Of a stretch of 64,000 nt of DNA, positions 56,201-64,000 are shown in pieces. The notes under the pieces were generated by a model that saw nothing but the letters and a program-made list of their open reading frames with translations, had not been told where the DNA came from and did no database searches. The position numbers were made by a program, and so were the translations under genes. Source of the stretch: Bacteroides sp. (lineage in GTDB: Bacteria; Bacteroidota; Bacteroidia; Bacteroidales; Bacteroidaceae); contig SUXW01000007.1 in NCBI GenBank assembly GCA_015060765.1, forward strand, positions 89,639 through 153,638, written 5' to 3'. Positions within the stretch are counted from its first letter, which is position 1. Each line of letters starts with the position of its first letter.

Positions 56201-56357
56201 ACTGCAAACTACGTTCCGTTCCTCGCTTGTGGTCATTAAAGGAGGTGGACTCTATCAAATCGCCAGCTCCTTTTACCTTATTGCTTTTCGTGGCGTATTG
56301 CGGCCAGACAGCCGTAACACACCACGAAAAAATAAATATAGCTGTTAATCTCTTCAT
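53226..56357 (-). CDS. DUF4450-like six-hairpin glycosidase candidate
   Basis: 1043 residues with a signal peptide (MKRLTAIFIFSWCVTAVWPQ). The N-terminal 230 residues form a beta-rich region resembling DUF4450. Next comes a helical domain (about 260-680) with repeated segments such as EEVWLHGAVGWRMPLSGWRA and PHYSNGYICRNPQRNNQMHH, suggesting an (alpha/alpha)6 barrel. A C-terminal part (about 690-1043) carries further beta domains. Possible acid residues are present but I cannot name the catalytic pair. It is the last gene of the pectin cluster, 4 bases after the preceding hydrolase. An exo-glycosidase role on pectin side chains is inferred from context only. Confidence 0.75.
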   Translation of the reverse strand: MKRLTAIFIFSWCVTAVWPQYATKSNKVKGAGDLIESTSFNDHKRGTERSLQYLPDGEDFVCVNGKNRYTRALYGSPTAWRLETSDRPIFATFVKNNCRNICFRLHLPDGTVTPLEETSFCEARYTPGRRSYRLKDESWGKSSELRIVALPSMTEEQALWEFSGNLPEGTVIEAIVSPIRNPKLSRNGDMGADAPLSFDPIETGEVLQRLECALSVQENTYIKVKVNSLEQSGNKQEFLAWEADRQTLAGRIRMTTPDPFINTIGGALAVAADGVWGTEEVWLHGAVGWRMPLSGWRAGYIGDALGWHDRARKHFNNYAASQVTEVPCTRSHPAQDSTLALARSVKEWGTPHYSNGYICRNPQRNNQMHHYDMNLCYIDELLWHLQWTGDLDYARQIWPVIQLHLAWEKRNFDPDGDSLYDAYACIWASDALYYNSGAVTHSSAYNYRANRLAALIASKIGEDSTPYQQEADRILKGLNERLWMPEAGHWAEFQDFMGHKRLHKSAGVWTIYHALDSDVATPEQAYQATRYIDEQIPHLPVRVAEGTPYADEINSASYATIATTNWLPYSWSINNVAFAEVMHTALAYFQANRPEEGFKLLKSSVLDGMYLGESPGNFGQVSFYDAARGECYRDFGDPIGVASRLFIQGLYGILPDALNNRLLVRPGFPSAWEHASLHTPDIDFDFKQDDKRTHYTLKHRLIAVKEVELHLPAIYTKVASLKVNGKKADWTYVPAAMGRRLIAVKVSAIPDESLAIDIKWNGSKIEYAAVEPFAAEVKSENLPKPFEHIEASKCETVDMNQVFNAKVTDIFQNEYLSPRSPYTTLQIPKQGIGEWCHPLKTANIDDKGLREKVEGTDVLQTELGISFRTPAEGRNIAYTSLWDNYPDELSIPLQGKGKSLYLLMAGSTNHMQCHIDNGYVRAYYTDGTYSELPLVNPYNWAPIEQLFFEDGWSYNRNRYVPGSTPLPLDYGSSPLYRLQLKTGRVSNRLAEEIGFPGVTRELDGGAGILLELPVDSSKELSHLTVEAVSNEVVIGLMGVTIQR

Positions 56358-56361
56358 ACTA

Positions 56362-58500
56362 TTACGGCATAGGTTTCAAACCTTCCCAACGTACATTCCA
56401 TGTACCGTCTTTGGGGAAGCCTGGATTTTCCACTTCACAACCATCCCAACCTGCACACATCAAAGCTATAGCCGTGAGCAAACCACCATTACCCGGCAAA
56501 TAACAACGCAAGCGACTGTCTTGGTAATTATGTCCGTTGGCCAAATAAGTATTGGTACGCTTATCCATCAACAAAGCGCCTACCGCCTTTTCAGGCTCAC
56601 CCAAACGGGTAGCGTTCATAGCTGTCATCGGATAATCCCATCCCCAAGTCTTACCCCAGTTCCAATTATCCCATATCCAGTTCAAGGTATTCTTCATATA
56701 GTCTTCACGAATCAGCTTGTTCATCGGCAGGATACCAACAGAACCAAGCACTGCCATGTGGTCGCTGGTGAAACGAATATCGATATAGGTATCGGTAGCA
56801 TCTTCGGAAGCCAAATACAATTCATCATCATTATATGCCAATGGAGAAAGCTTGTCAATCATTTCATCCCATTCCAAGTTACGGCCTTCACCCATTCGTT
56901 CACGCCATTCTTGGGCTACCTGCATAGCATAGTGCCAATATGACAATTCGAATGGCGAGTTAATAGTAGTAGCTGCTTTTAAGGTTTCTTGTGCCGGAAT
57001 AGCTCCCTTCAAGATGAAACGTCCTCCCAATTCATCATATACAGCGAATGAGTACATGAACTTAGCAGTTTCTTGTACCAAACGATAGTATTCCTTCAAT
57101 ATTTCTTCGCTTGGATTGGCACGATAAATTAGTTCGGCCATATAGATATAATGAGGTTGTTGCCAAATCAGGAAACTACCAACGTTCGACGGTGCTTCAG
57201 CACCACTCGGATCAGTCATCTTCATCCAACGGATACCATCAAACCCTGAACGCTGAGCTATTTCACGTGCCATCGGTTCCGCTTTTTCGTACCACTTCAT
57301 GGTACGGGCCAACAAATCGCCGTGTCCCCACAACGGTTGCCAAGCTTGATGCCACCAAATCATTTCCAAATGGAACTTGCCATACCATGAGTTGTATGTA
57401 AGACCTGTTTCCTGTGGAGGGACACTACCTGCGCTTTGAATAGCCAATATGTATTGAGATAATACCACGCGACGTTCTAACTCCTTGGCGCGAGGATCTG
57501 TACATTGTGAGAAGTCTACGATACCGCCGTTGTTCCAGAAAGCAGTCCAATGTGCATCACTTGCTTCCATCGTTTCTGCAAAAGAAGGAAGAGAATCAGC
57601 AGTAGGTTCTTCGCTAACAAAACGGCAAGTAAAATTCAACTTGTCTTCGGCGGGTGTAAGTACCCAATAGTTACGTGCCTTTTCGGTTAAAATGGCCTTA
57701 CCTTCCCAACGGAGGTCTACATAATAAGTGGTAGCATCGAGTGTACGTTTCAACAATGCCGAATTGGCACTCTGATGTACCACTTCGGTATTATGCTTGT
57801 CATCAGCTCCCCACAAACAAGCATCATCGGCATGCACCCCGGTCGGATAAGGAAAACGCAGACAGATACCTTGGTATTTGCCATCAGCTGTAGGTGCAGT
57901 TGTTTCCACAGAAGCAGCAATCATATCGAGTGTAGGGTGACAGGTAGTCTGTACCTTTACAGCCTGACCATCCAACATATATTTGCTGTGAATCTGGCCT
58001 TTCCACAAATCAAGCGTCTGCTGGATATCTGTAAAATCGGCAGGCACTGTACCTTCCTTCAATTCCAGTCCCACAATACCCAAATGCAAACGGTGTGGGT
58101 TCACGCGCAAGTAGTTACAAGCATCCTGCTGACGTCCAGGTTCTCTGAACTGACAAGAATATACTTCCCTATGTCCACGTCCGAAATCAAATTCCTTCAG
58201 CACTTCGGCCGGTTGGTAATTGTCCACATTCGGGAAACTATGCCATCCCCATTGGCTTTGAGTACCCAAGGGAACACCTTTCTTATAGTTATCCGGGAAA
58301 GTCTGCAAACCGGTAGCATCTACCGTAAAGGCAAATTCACCATTACCCACTGAGAGCGAAGCCAACGAATCGAATTTAGTCACTTGAGGATTATTGCGCA
58401 TCAAAAGCGCTTCACGGTCAATAGGCCCTTGTTGAGTAGAGCCACAAGCTGCCAATAACACGACCAGCAGCGCATAGAAAATCTTTCTCATATTTTTCAT
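56362..58500 (-). CDS. Six-hairpin glycosidase-like lipoprotein, paralog B
   Basis: 712 residues. Lipoprotein signal with lipobox LLAAC (C19). The N-terminal domain shares with paralog A (60188-62434) the blocks GNGEF, DATGLQTFP, WHSFPN and RVNPHRLHLG. The helical half shares TYNSWYGKFHLEMIWWH, GFDGIRWMKMTDPSGAEAPS and the C-terminal GWDGCEVENPGFPKDGTW. This is an (alpha/alpha)6-type hydrolase, distantly like the GH65/GH95 group (inference). It has its own -7 element and is cotranscribed with the DUF4450-like gene. The substrate is presumably a pectin side chain. Confidence 0.78.
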   Translation of the reverse strand: MKNMRKIFYALLVVLLAACGSTQQGPIDREALLMRNNPQVTKFDSLASLSVGNGEFAFTVDATGLQTFPDNYKKGVPLGTQSQWGWHSFPNVDNYQPAEVLKEFDFGRGHREVYSCQFREPGRQQDACNYLRVNPHRLHLGIVGLELKEGTVPADFTDIQQTLDLWKGQIHSKYMLDGQAVKVQTTCHPTLDMIAASVETTAPTADGKYQGICLRFPYPTGVHADDACLWGADDKHNTEVVHQSANSALLKRTLDATTYYVDLRWEGKAILTEKARNYWVLTPAEDKLNFTCRFVSEEPTADSLPSFAETMEASDAHWTAFWNNGGIVDFSQCTDPRAKELERRVVLSQYILAIQSAGSVPPQETGLTYNSWYGKFHLEMIWWHQAWQPLWGHGDLLARTMKWYEKAEPMAREIAQRSGFDGIRWMKMTDPSGAEAPSNVGSFLIWQQPHYIYMAELIYRANPSEEILKEYYRLVQETAKFMYSFAVYDELGGRFILKGAIPAQETLKAATTINSPFELSYWHYAMQVAQEWRERMGEGRNLEWDEMIDKLSPLAYNDDELYLASEDATDTYIDIRFTSDHMAVLGSVGILPMNKLIREDYMKNTLNWIWDNWNWGKTWGWDYPMTAMNATRLGEPEKAVGALLMDKRTNTYLANGHNYQDSRLRCYLPGNGGLLTAIALMCAGWDGCEVENPGFPKDGTWNVRWEGLKPMP

Positions 58501-58526
58501 GTTGTTGATATTAAACTATTGAATTA

Positions 58527-58556
58527 CAAAGCTAAGGGTTATTCCCAAAATTCAAA
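58527..58556 (-). promoter_or_regulatory. Internal promoter of the pectin cluster
   Basis: On the minus strand the -7 element TAGCTTTG is at 58534-58527. TTTG at 58556-58553 lies 18 bases upstream. The gene starts 26 bases downstream. GATAGTG (58601-58607) and CACTATC (58630-58636) form an inverted repeat further upstream. Confidence 0.7.
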
Positions 58557-58661
58557 AATTAAAAAGCTATGTTTTCTGATATAAATACTAAAAAAACAGA
58601 GATAGTGTATAAATGAGCTACTTTTTCTGCACTATCATTTTACACCCCTCATTGGTTTGAG

Positions 58662-60173
58662 TTATTCTATGATCAAGTAATTAATCAAATGCGTCATATT
58701 TTGCATGTATATAGACGTCGAAATACACTCTGTTGGCAAATCAGCTGTTGAGAATCCTGGATTTTCCCTTGATACCCCAGGAAGTTTTCCCGGCCAATAT
58801 GGTTTAGTTTTAAGGTCATTTACAAGTTTTGTAATCAACTCTTCATTTTCCTTTATTCCGCTTCCCTTAGATACATATTGGGGATATTTATATACACCTG
58901 AATTTTCGCCAAGGAATGGAGATTCCTTTACTGCTTCTTCTTTGCTCATAGCCAATACTTCTTCGTACTGCTTCTTCAATGCTGCAATCTTGATAAATCG
59001 ATAAGATTTGTAATGGTTAATGATATCGTGTGGATCATAATCTACCCAATATTTACCATCTGCTCTATGCAAGTACAATGGTTTGTTTGTGTCCACCTCT
59101 ACAAAGGTAGGACAAAGTATCTGTCCCTCAGGAATGCTTAGACCAAAGAAATCAATCTCTTTCTGTCCGTATTTAATACTCTCCAGAAACTCGAATGCAT
59201 CAGGAATACGCGACAAGTATTTGCTATCCCCAGTCCAACGATAGAACCTAATGAGATTACCAATCATTTCTGCAGTGGCAGTTGATGCATAGCCACGTGG
59301 CTCAAAGTCACGAGCGTGTCCGGGAGAATAGTTCATGTCCAACTGATGCTGCATAGCCCACCCAGCTTGGGGAGCACCACCTTGAAGAACAAGTACACAA
59401 GACATAGCACGATAGATAGGTTCTAGAACTCTATTTTCTCCAAGAACTCGATAACAGTCTAAAAGGAAATTGATATTACCAGTATGAACCCCATCATTGA
59501 TAGTCATAAATGATGAATAGTCAGCATTGCCATTCTTGACAAAATCGTACTTGAGCGGATATCTCTGTGGCCATCCACCTACCGGATACTGACTTTCAAT
59601 CATAAAATCAATTGCCTTATTTATAGCAGGACGATATTTGGGGTCCCAATTCTCTGCATACATTCTTAACAAGAAACCTGCTGCATCGATAGTACCGTCG
59701 TCAAAAGTCGCATTGCCTGCATAATGAAGATGTTCCTGAGCCGGATATGTGTATCCCTTCGCTACCTTTTCATACCAATCTTTAAGAGAACCTTCACCGG
59801 CATAGTCTGCCATGTAGTTCCATCCTCCGCAAGAAAGCTGAGCCCAAATTACAGCAGCAGCTGCCGCTTCTGCCGCTTTAAAATAATATTCATCACCAGT
59901 TGCATGGTAAGCATCAAGAAAGACATTGCCCATAGCTGGAGTACCTCTTTCTATCCACATCATGCTTGGTTTGCATTCCAACTCTCCCCATACTCGAGAA
60001 AAATCGGGAGCGTAGTTCCAAAGATACGAACCATTATTTGAAACTTTCTCGACCATAAATTGGGTTGCTTTCTTCATGGTCTGTATCACTTGGTCTTCTG
60101 TAAGCCGTTTAGGCTTGGCTGCCTGAAGCGGTAACATTGCACAGGCGCAAAGAATAATAAAAATCTTTTTCAT
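58662..60173 (-). CDS. PL10-like pectate lyase
   Basis: 503 residues, signal peptide MKKIFIILCACAMLPLQA. The fold appears to be an alpha/alpha toroid, with PL10-like blocks: ESQYPVGGWPQRYPL near residue 205, then SSFMTINDGVHTGNINFLLD, the conserved N-D-G stretch. PL10 enzymes cleave polygalacturonate by beta-elimination with calcium. Tight 14-base spacing to the upstream hydrolase gene and a 161-base gap with a promoter downstream place it at the end of a first transcript. The start at 60173 was chosen for the signal peptide. PL10 assignment is by eye; a different activity on pectin is possible. Confidence 0.75.
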   Translation of the reverse strand: MKKIFIILCACAMLPLQAAKPKRLTEDQVIQTMKKATQFMVEKVSNNGSYLWNYAPDFSRVWGELECKPSMMWIERGTPAMGNVFLDAYHATGDEYYFKAAEAAAAAVIWAQLSCGGWNYMADYAGEGSLKDWYEKVAKGYTYPAQEHLHYAGNATFDDGTIDAAGFLLRMYAENWDPKYRPAINKAIDFMIESQYPVGGWPQRYPLKYDFVKNGNADYSSFMTINDGVHTGNINFLLDCYRVLGENRVLEPIYRAMSCVLVLQGGAPQAGWAMQHQLDMNYSPGHARDFEPRGYASTATAEMIGNLIRFYRWTGDSKYLSRIPDAFEFLESIKYGQKEIDFFGLSIPEGQILCPTFVEVDTNKPLYLHRADGKYWVDYDPHDIINHYKSYRFIKIAALKKQYEEVLAMSKEEAVKESPFLGENSGVYKYPQYVSKGSGIKENEELITKLVNDLKTKPYWPGKLPGVSRENPGFSTADLPTECISTSIYMQNMTHLINYLIIE

Positions 60174-60187
60174 AAAAATCATGTTTT

Positions 60188-62434
60188 TTAAGGTAATGGT
60201 TTAAGTCCTTCCCAACGCACATCCCAAGTTCCGTCTTTAGGGAATCCGGGATTCTGCTCTGTACATCCATCCCAACCTGCACACATCATTCCAACTGCCA
60301 AAAGTATACCACCATTTCCAGGAAGATACATTCTGAGTGTACTTGAACGATAATTATTGCCGCTTGGTAAAAGAAGATCACTACGATTATTCATATTCAC
60401 TGCTCTCACAGCTATATCCGGACGTCCTAATCTTGTTGCATTAAGTGCCAGCGAAGGATAGTTCCAACTGAAATTTCCTCTATCCCAAGCCCACCTTTCA
60501 TTGGCAAGTTCTAAAGTCTTAAGCATGTTCTCCTTATTAAATAAACGACAAGCTGGAAGCATTCCATATGCAAGCAAATTCTCTGTCGAAGTACCGCTAA
60601 CACGGGCACGCATCTTTCCATCTTCATCATAAAGAGGTACATAAGATGCTGAGGTACGGCCTCTCTGTCCGTCCACATATCCTCCAGGAGGAGCAGGCGC
60701 AGCTTTTACTACAAGTATTCTCTCGTTTTGATAATCCGGAATACCCGAACCCTGCTCTGCCGGGAGATAAATTCCTTCCGGAGTCGTGCTAAGAGTAGAC
60801 AATTTTGCAAGAATGTCATCCCACTCTGGATTTCTCGCTTCTCCCTTACGTTCACGCCACTCTTGGGCGACGCTAAGGCCAAAATGCCAATATGAAAGTT
60901 CAAATGCCGGATTAACCGTATAGTCCTCGCTTAGAGACTCCGTTGCAGCGCAAGCTCCTTCTATAATATACCTATCTTCATCTTCATCATAGTTGACAAA
61001 TGAGGCCATGAAAGCAGCTGTCTGTTGCACAATCTCATAATATTCCTCTATAAACTCTACCGAAGGTTGAGCTCGATAGATAAGTTCAGCCATATAGATG
61101 GGATGTGGTTGCTGCCAGATGATATAAGAACCTATATCAGAGGGAGCCTCTATAGCCGTAGGATCAGTCATCTTCATCCAACGGACACCATCAAACCCCT
61201 GCCGCTTCGCGATTTGGCGTGCTACCGGGAGAGCTGTTTTGTACCAAACCAGTTGCTTGCGAAGAAGTTCCGGTTGATTCCAGATTCCATAATGGAAACT
61301 ATGCCACATTACCATCTCAAGATGAAACTTACCATGCCATGAGTTATAGGTCATTCCCGTCTCTGCCGGTGGGAAGTTTTGGGCTTCCTGTACCCTCATC
61401 AGATATTGAGAGAGAACAACCTTGCGTTCGAGCAACGAAGCCTGTTCATTAGTACAATGTGAAAAATCCACCACAGCTGTATTGTTCCAATAATCGTTCC
61501 ATAACTTCTGGGCAGCTGATGCAGCAGTTTTAAAGTCGGGGGCCACTTCTTGAGGCGAATTCTGTTCAAAACGCACACAGAAATCCCAGTTTCCGCTTTC
61601 AGGAATGAGAGTAAAGTGATGTGTACCATCCTGCTGAAAACGCACATTCCCCGACCAGGACACGGAAACATAATATTCCACATCATCGATTATTCTTTTC
61701 AATAAGGCTGTCTGAGAAGATGATGATACAATCTCTGTGCCATGTTTTTCATCAGCATCCCAATTGGAAGCATCGTCTGTGTTGGCTCCTGTAGGATAAG
61801 GGAAACGAATGGTTACAGGAATAGAACGCTGACATGTTACAGAAGCAGCTATTTGGTCGTCTTGCTGACCTCCACTAACTGTTTTCACTTCGACAGGAAC
61901 TCCATTCCACGTAAATCTTGAGTGTAACATTCCGTTCCACATATCTAAAGTCTGATTTACATTGCTAATTTCTGAAGGTTGCATACCGTCAAAGCCTACA
62001 TTACCCAAATGAACACGGTGTGGATTTGAACGGATCCACGAAGCTGCAGCTTTACTACGTTCCGACTGTGCAATGCCTACCTGCACTGCATATATTCCTT
62101 TGGGATGACCAGGTAAAGGATGCTCTTCATAGGTTTCTTCTATGCTATAGCCTTCGATATTAGGAAAAGAATGCCAGCACCATTCACTATATGTTCCAAG
62201 TGAAAGACCCTCCTTACAAAACTCCGGAAAGGTTTGTAACCCTGTTGCATCAAGCGTGAGAGTAAACTCTCCATTACCCAAATTAAGAGAGTTTAATGGA
62301 TCGAGTACTGTTACATGAGGATTGTTACGCTTGATTAGAGCTTCTCTATCTATCTTCTGCGAACCGCAAGATATAAAGCTTGTAGTTAATGCGGTAACAA
62401 TAACTAAACAATTTATAAATTTCAATATTTTCAT
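60188..62434 (-). CDS. Six-hairpin glycosidase-like lipoprotein, paralog A
   Basis: 748 residues from the ATG at 62434, which opens a lipoprotein signal with lipobox SFISC; longer frames run into the intergenic region. It is a clear paralog of the gene at 56362-58500, sharing GNGEF, DATGLQTFP, TYNSWHGKFHLEMVMWH, GFDGVRWMKMTDPTAIEAPS and the C-terminal PGFPKDGTWDVRWEGLKP. It carries an extra stretch of about 35 residues (VKAAPAPPGGYVDGQRGRTS) missing in paralog B. The two flank the PL10-like gene. Catalytic residues are not identified. Likely acts on an oligosaccharide released by the neighbouring lyases. Confidence 0.78.
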   Translation of the reverse strand: MKILKFINCLVIVTALTTSFISCGSQKIDREALIKRNNPHVTVLDPLNSLNLGNGEFTLTLDATGLQTFPEFCKEGLSLGTYSEWCWHSFPNIEGYSIEETYEEHPLPGHPKGIYAVQVGIAQSERSKAAASWIRSNPHRVHLGNVGFDGMQPSEISNVNQTLDMWNGMLHSRFTWNGVPVEVKTVSGGQQDDQIAASVTCQRSIPVTIRFPYPTGANTDDASNWDADEKHGTEIVSSSSQTALLKRIIDDVEYYVSVSWSGNVRFQQDGTHHFTLIPESGNWDFCVRFEQNSPQEVAPDFKTAASAAQKLWNDYWNNTAVVDFSHCTNEQASLLERKVVLSQYLMRVQEAQNFPPAETGMTYNSWHGKFHLEMVMWHSFHYGIWNQPELLRKQLVWYKTALPVARQIAKRQGFDGVRWMKMTDPTAIEAPSDIGSYIIWQQPHPIYMAELIYRAQPSVEFIEEYYEIVQQTAAFMASFVNYDEDEDRYIIEGACAATESLSEDYTVNPAFELSYWHFGLSVAQEWRERKGEARNPEWDDILAKLSTLSTTPEGIYLPAEQGSGIPDYQNERILVVKAAPAPPGGYVDGQRGRTSASYVPLYDEDGKMRARVSGTSTENLLAYGMLPACRLFNKENMLKTLELANERWAWDRGNFSWNYPSLALNATRLGRPDIAVRAVNMNNRSDLLLPSGNNYRSSTLRMYLPGNGGILLAVGMMCAGWDGCTEQNPGFPKDGTWDVRWEGLKPLP

Positions 62435-62485
62435 ATAGTAATAACTATTTTTGGGGGCGATATACAAAAAAAGAATATTTAATTC

Positions 62486-63865
62486 TTAAATTAAACCATT
62501 TAAATACATCTCTATGTTCGTATAACTGTCGTTCAACGAATAGATGGACGAATCGGACGAATCATTCGCATTCAATCCATTCTTCTTTTCCCAATAATCA
62601 GGCATACCATCATTATCGGTATCCTTCGGAGTTTTCCCTTTTTTCAGCAACGGCCATCCCCCCACGTCTTCCTGAGAGTTAATGATGCCGTTCTCACTTC
62701 CGAAAGCTGTTCCCTTCTTTACATGCTTAATAATTTCCTTATCGTATGCATCACGAGAAAAGTTGCATCCCACTTCGGCCAATACTTTCTTGTAGGCTAT
62801 ATGAGGAGAATCCTCTGTTATTTTTTCATAAGGGAAAGGGCTATCGACTAGACAAGTACTTGTTTCCTCACCTTCTGTAGGAATTGCATCTGGAGAAATT
62901 CCTTGAATGCTTCGAGCATTACGTAAAGAAGATTTATATTTTTTGCCAGGTTTATCCATTATACCTTTCCGATTGTCCTCGGTCACCTCTTGATTTCCCA
63001 CCATCATATTTCCGCTTATAAAATATCTTCCGGTAGCATCTTCAGCCACATCAAGCAAACGGGTATGTTCGGACGCCGGCCCAGGTTTATAATAATTGTT
63101 CACCACATTGATTTCTGCATGATGTCCACCTCCATACGATGACTTATAGCCCCAATTGTAAATTACATTATTTCTGACATCTACCCATTTGGTCCCATCT
63201 ACCGAGGAAAAACGTGGGTTGCGGCTTGCATGATTGGCTAACAAGTTATGATGGAAAGAAGCTTTGTATCCTCCCCATATTCCGCCAAATCCATGACTTC
63301 CTTTCGTATGCTTGGACTGGTTCAAACTATGAGCTACCAAACACCATTGCACGGTCAGGTTCTCTGTCTTATAGATAGACAAGCATTCGTCAATGCTCCA
63401 ACTAACCGACAAATGGTCCAATATTACATTCTTCTGACCATACCTTCCCCCACCAACCCCATCACTGTCTTGTTTGTAACGGTCGCCTACGCGTACACGA
63501 ATATAGCGTACTATGACATTACTTGCATTGATAGACAACGGATAGTCTTTCAGACAAATTCCATCACCTGGTGCCGACTGACCTGCGATAGTTATATTAT
63601 CATTGTTAATACGCAACGGCGATTTAAGTTCTATTGTTCCATCAACAGCAAATACCACAATACGAGCACCTTCAGCCTCGACTGCTTCACGCAAACTCCC
63701 GGAACCTGAATCATTTAAATTTGTGACTACATAGACCTTTCCCCCTCGACCGCCGGTAGTATATTTTCCATATCCTTCTGCTCCCGGGAAAGCCAATGTC
63801 TGGGCATTCAATCCTACCAAATACACTTGTAGCAATAATAGGACAAATAGAAATACTCTCATCAT
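62486..63865 (-). CDS. PL1-like pectate lyase
   Basis: Parallel beta-helix lyase of 459 residues, signal peptide MMRVFLFVLLLLQVYLVGLNA. Recognisable PL1 features are TLAFPGAEGYGKYTTGGRGG at the mature N-terminus, VTNLNDSGSGSLREAVE, and NVILDHLSVSWSIDECLSIY around the calcium site. ASRNPRFSSVDG supplies the likely catalytic arginine. The C-terminal 120 residues (DTDNDGMPDYWEKKNGLNAN) resemble a dockerin-like or thrombospondin type 3 calcium-binding repeat. First gene seen of the pectin cluster. Expected product: unsaturated oligogalacturonides. Confidence 0.88.
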   Translation of the reverse strand: MMRVFLFVLLLLQVYLVGLNAQTLAFPGAEGYGKYTTGGRGGKVYVVTNLNDSGSGSLREAVEAEGARIVVFAVDGTIELKSPLRINNDNITIAGQSAPGDGICLKDYPLSINASNVIVRYIRVRVGDRYKQDSDGVGGGRYGQKNVILDHLSVSWSIDECLSIYKTENLTVQWCLVAHSLNQSKHTKGSHGFGGIWGGYKASFHHNLLANHASRNPRFSSVDGTKWVDVRNNVIYNWGYKSSYGGGHHAEINVVNNYYKPGPASEHTRLLDVAEDATGRYFISGNMMVGNQEVTEDNRKGIMDKPGKKYKSSLRNARSIQGISPDAIPTEGEETSTCLVDSPFPYEKITEDSPHIAYKKVLAEVGCNFSRDAYDKEIIKHVKKGTAFGSENGIINSQEDVGGWPLLKKGKTPKDTDNDGMPDYWEKKNGLNANDSSDSSIYSLNDSYTNIEMYLNGLI

Positions 63866-63924
63866 AGTGTATTAATGTGCAAATTCAACTAATAAATGCA
63901 ACGGAATTATCGGTTTGAGATAAT

Positions 63925-63967
63925 TTCAGTAAGCAGAGAGGAAAATTCCCTCCCTTGCTCTACTGAA
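63925..63967. terminator. Long imperfect hairpin upstream of the pectate lyase
   Basis: TTCAGTA at 63925-63931 pairs with TACTGAA at 63961-63967, with further G/C-rich partial pairing inside (AGCAGAGAGG with CCTCCCTTGCTC). No strong U-run follows. It may terminate a gene that enters from the right. Confidence 0.45.
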
Positions 63968-63981
63968 TGGGATAAAAGTGC

Positions 63982-64000
63982 TTACTTTACTCCGTCAAAC
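63982..64000 (-). CDS. Possible 3' end of an upstream gene
   Basis: One minus-strand frame reads in from the window edge as FDGVK and stops at 63982-63984, just before the hairpin. The piece is too short to identify. In a pectin utilisation locus a SusD-like protein or another enzyme would be expected here (inference only). Confidence 0.3.

Overview
The window is a chromosomal segment of a gut-type Bacteroidales bacterium (Bacteroides or Phocaeicola-like; inferred). The grounds are AT-rich DNA, starts that mostly lack Shine-Dalgarno sequences, many promoters of the Bacteroidetes type (-7 TAnnTTTG with -33 TTTG about 19 bp upstream), lipoprotein-anchored polysaccharide enzymes, and typical Bacteroidales gene order.

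Region 1 (1-12627, minus strand) is the transcription/translation core. A single consensus promoter at 12598-12627 precedes tRNA-Thr(TGT), tRNA-Tyr, tRNA-Thr(GGT), tuf, tRNA-Trp, secE, nusG, rplK, rplA, rplJ, rplL, rpoB and rpoC (3' end outside the window). Terminator-like hairpins lie between tuf and tRNA-Trp and between rplL and rpoB, so the operon probably contains internal attenuators.

Region 2 (12645-31632) is mostly housekeeping. It holds rpsU-xerC-hpf, an aminopeptidase P, a gamma-carbonic-anhydrase-like hexapeptide protein, gltX-waaA, a 7TM-HD cyclic-dinucleotide phosphodiesterase, priA with a low-molecular-weight phosphatase, an outer-membrane barrel, a lipoprotein carboxylesterase, a DUF2795-like protein, a methyltransferase and a cobalamin adenosyltransferase. 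Embedded at 21614-24804 is a compact plus-strand cassette: PqqD-like protein, ABC exporter, HPr-kinase-like protein and a SipW-type (Ser/His) signal-peptidase-like protein. It looks like the accessory and export half of a peptide-modification (RiPP/lasso-like) system, but I see no precursor and no cyclase. It is my main candidate for an undescribed system.

Region 3 (31762-44745) is carbohydrate metabolism. On the plus strand are a DapA-superfamily aldolase/lyase, a sodium-solute symporter and a B12-binding-type radical SAM protein. Convergent to them is a minus-strand set GH2, GH115, GH28, Ser-type S1 sulfatase and anaerobic sulfatase-maturating enzyme. The set suggests a sulfated, uronic-acid-containing plant or algal glycan as substrate.

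Region 4 (44746-51463) opens with about 600 bp of non-coding DNA carrying inverted repeats and a 22-bp tandem repeat. Two identical tRNA-Leu(CAA) genes follow, then mannose-1-phosphate guanylyltransferase, greA-HIT, a thioredoxin-fold lipoprotein without active-site cysteines, and pnp.

Region 5 (51647-64000) starts with an M48-like protein whose HExxH motif is broken. The rest is a minus-strand pectin-degrading cluster: PL1-like pectate lyase, six-hairpin hydrolase, PL10-like lyase, a second paralogous six-hairpin hydrolase and a DUF4450-like protein. No SusC/SusD pair or regulator is inside the window. The right edge probably catches the last codons of another gene. Family assignments come from recognised motifs, without database searches.
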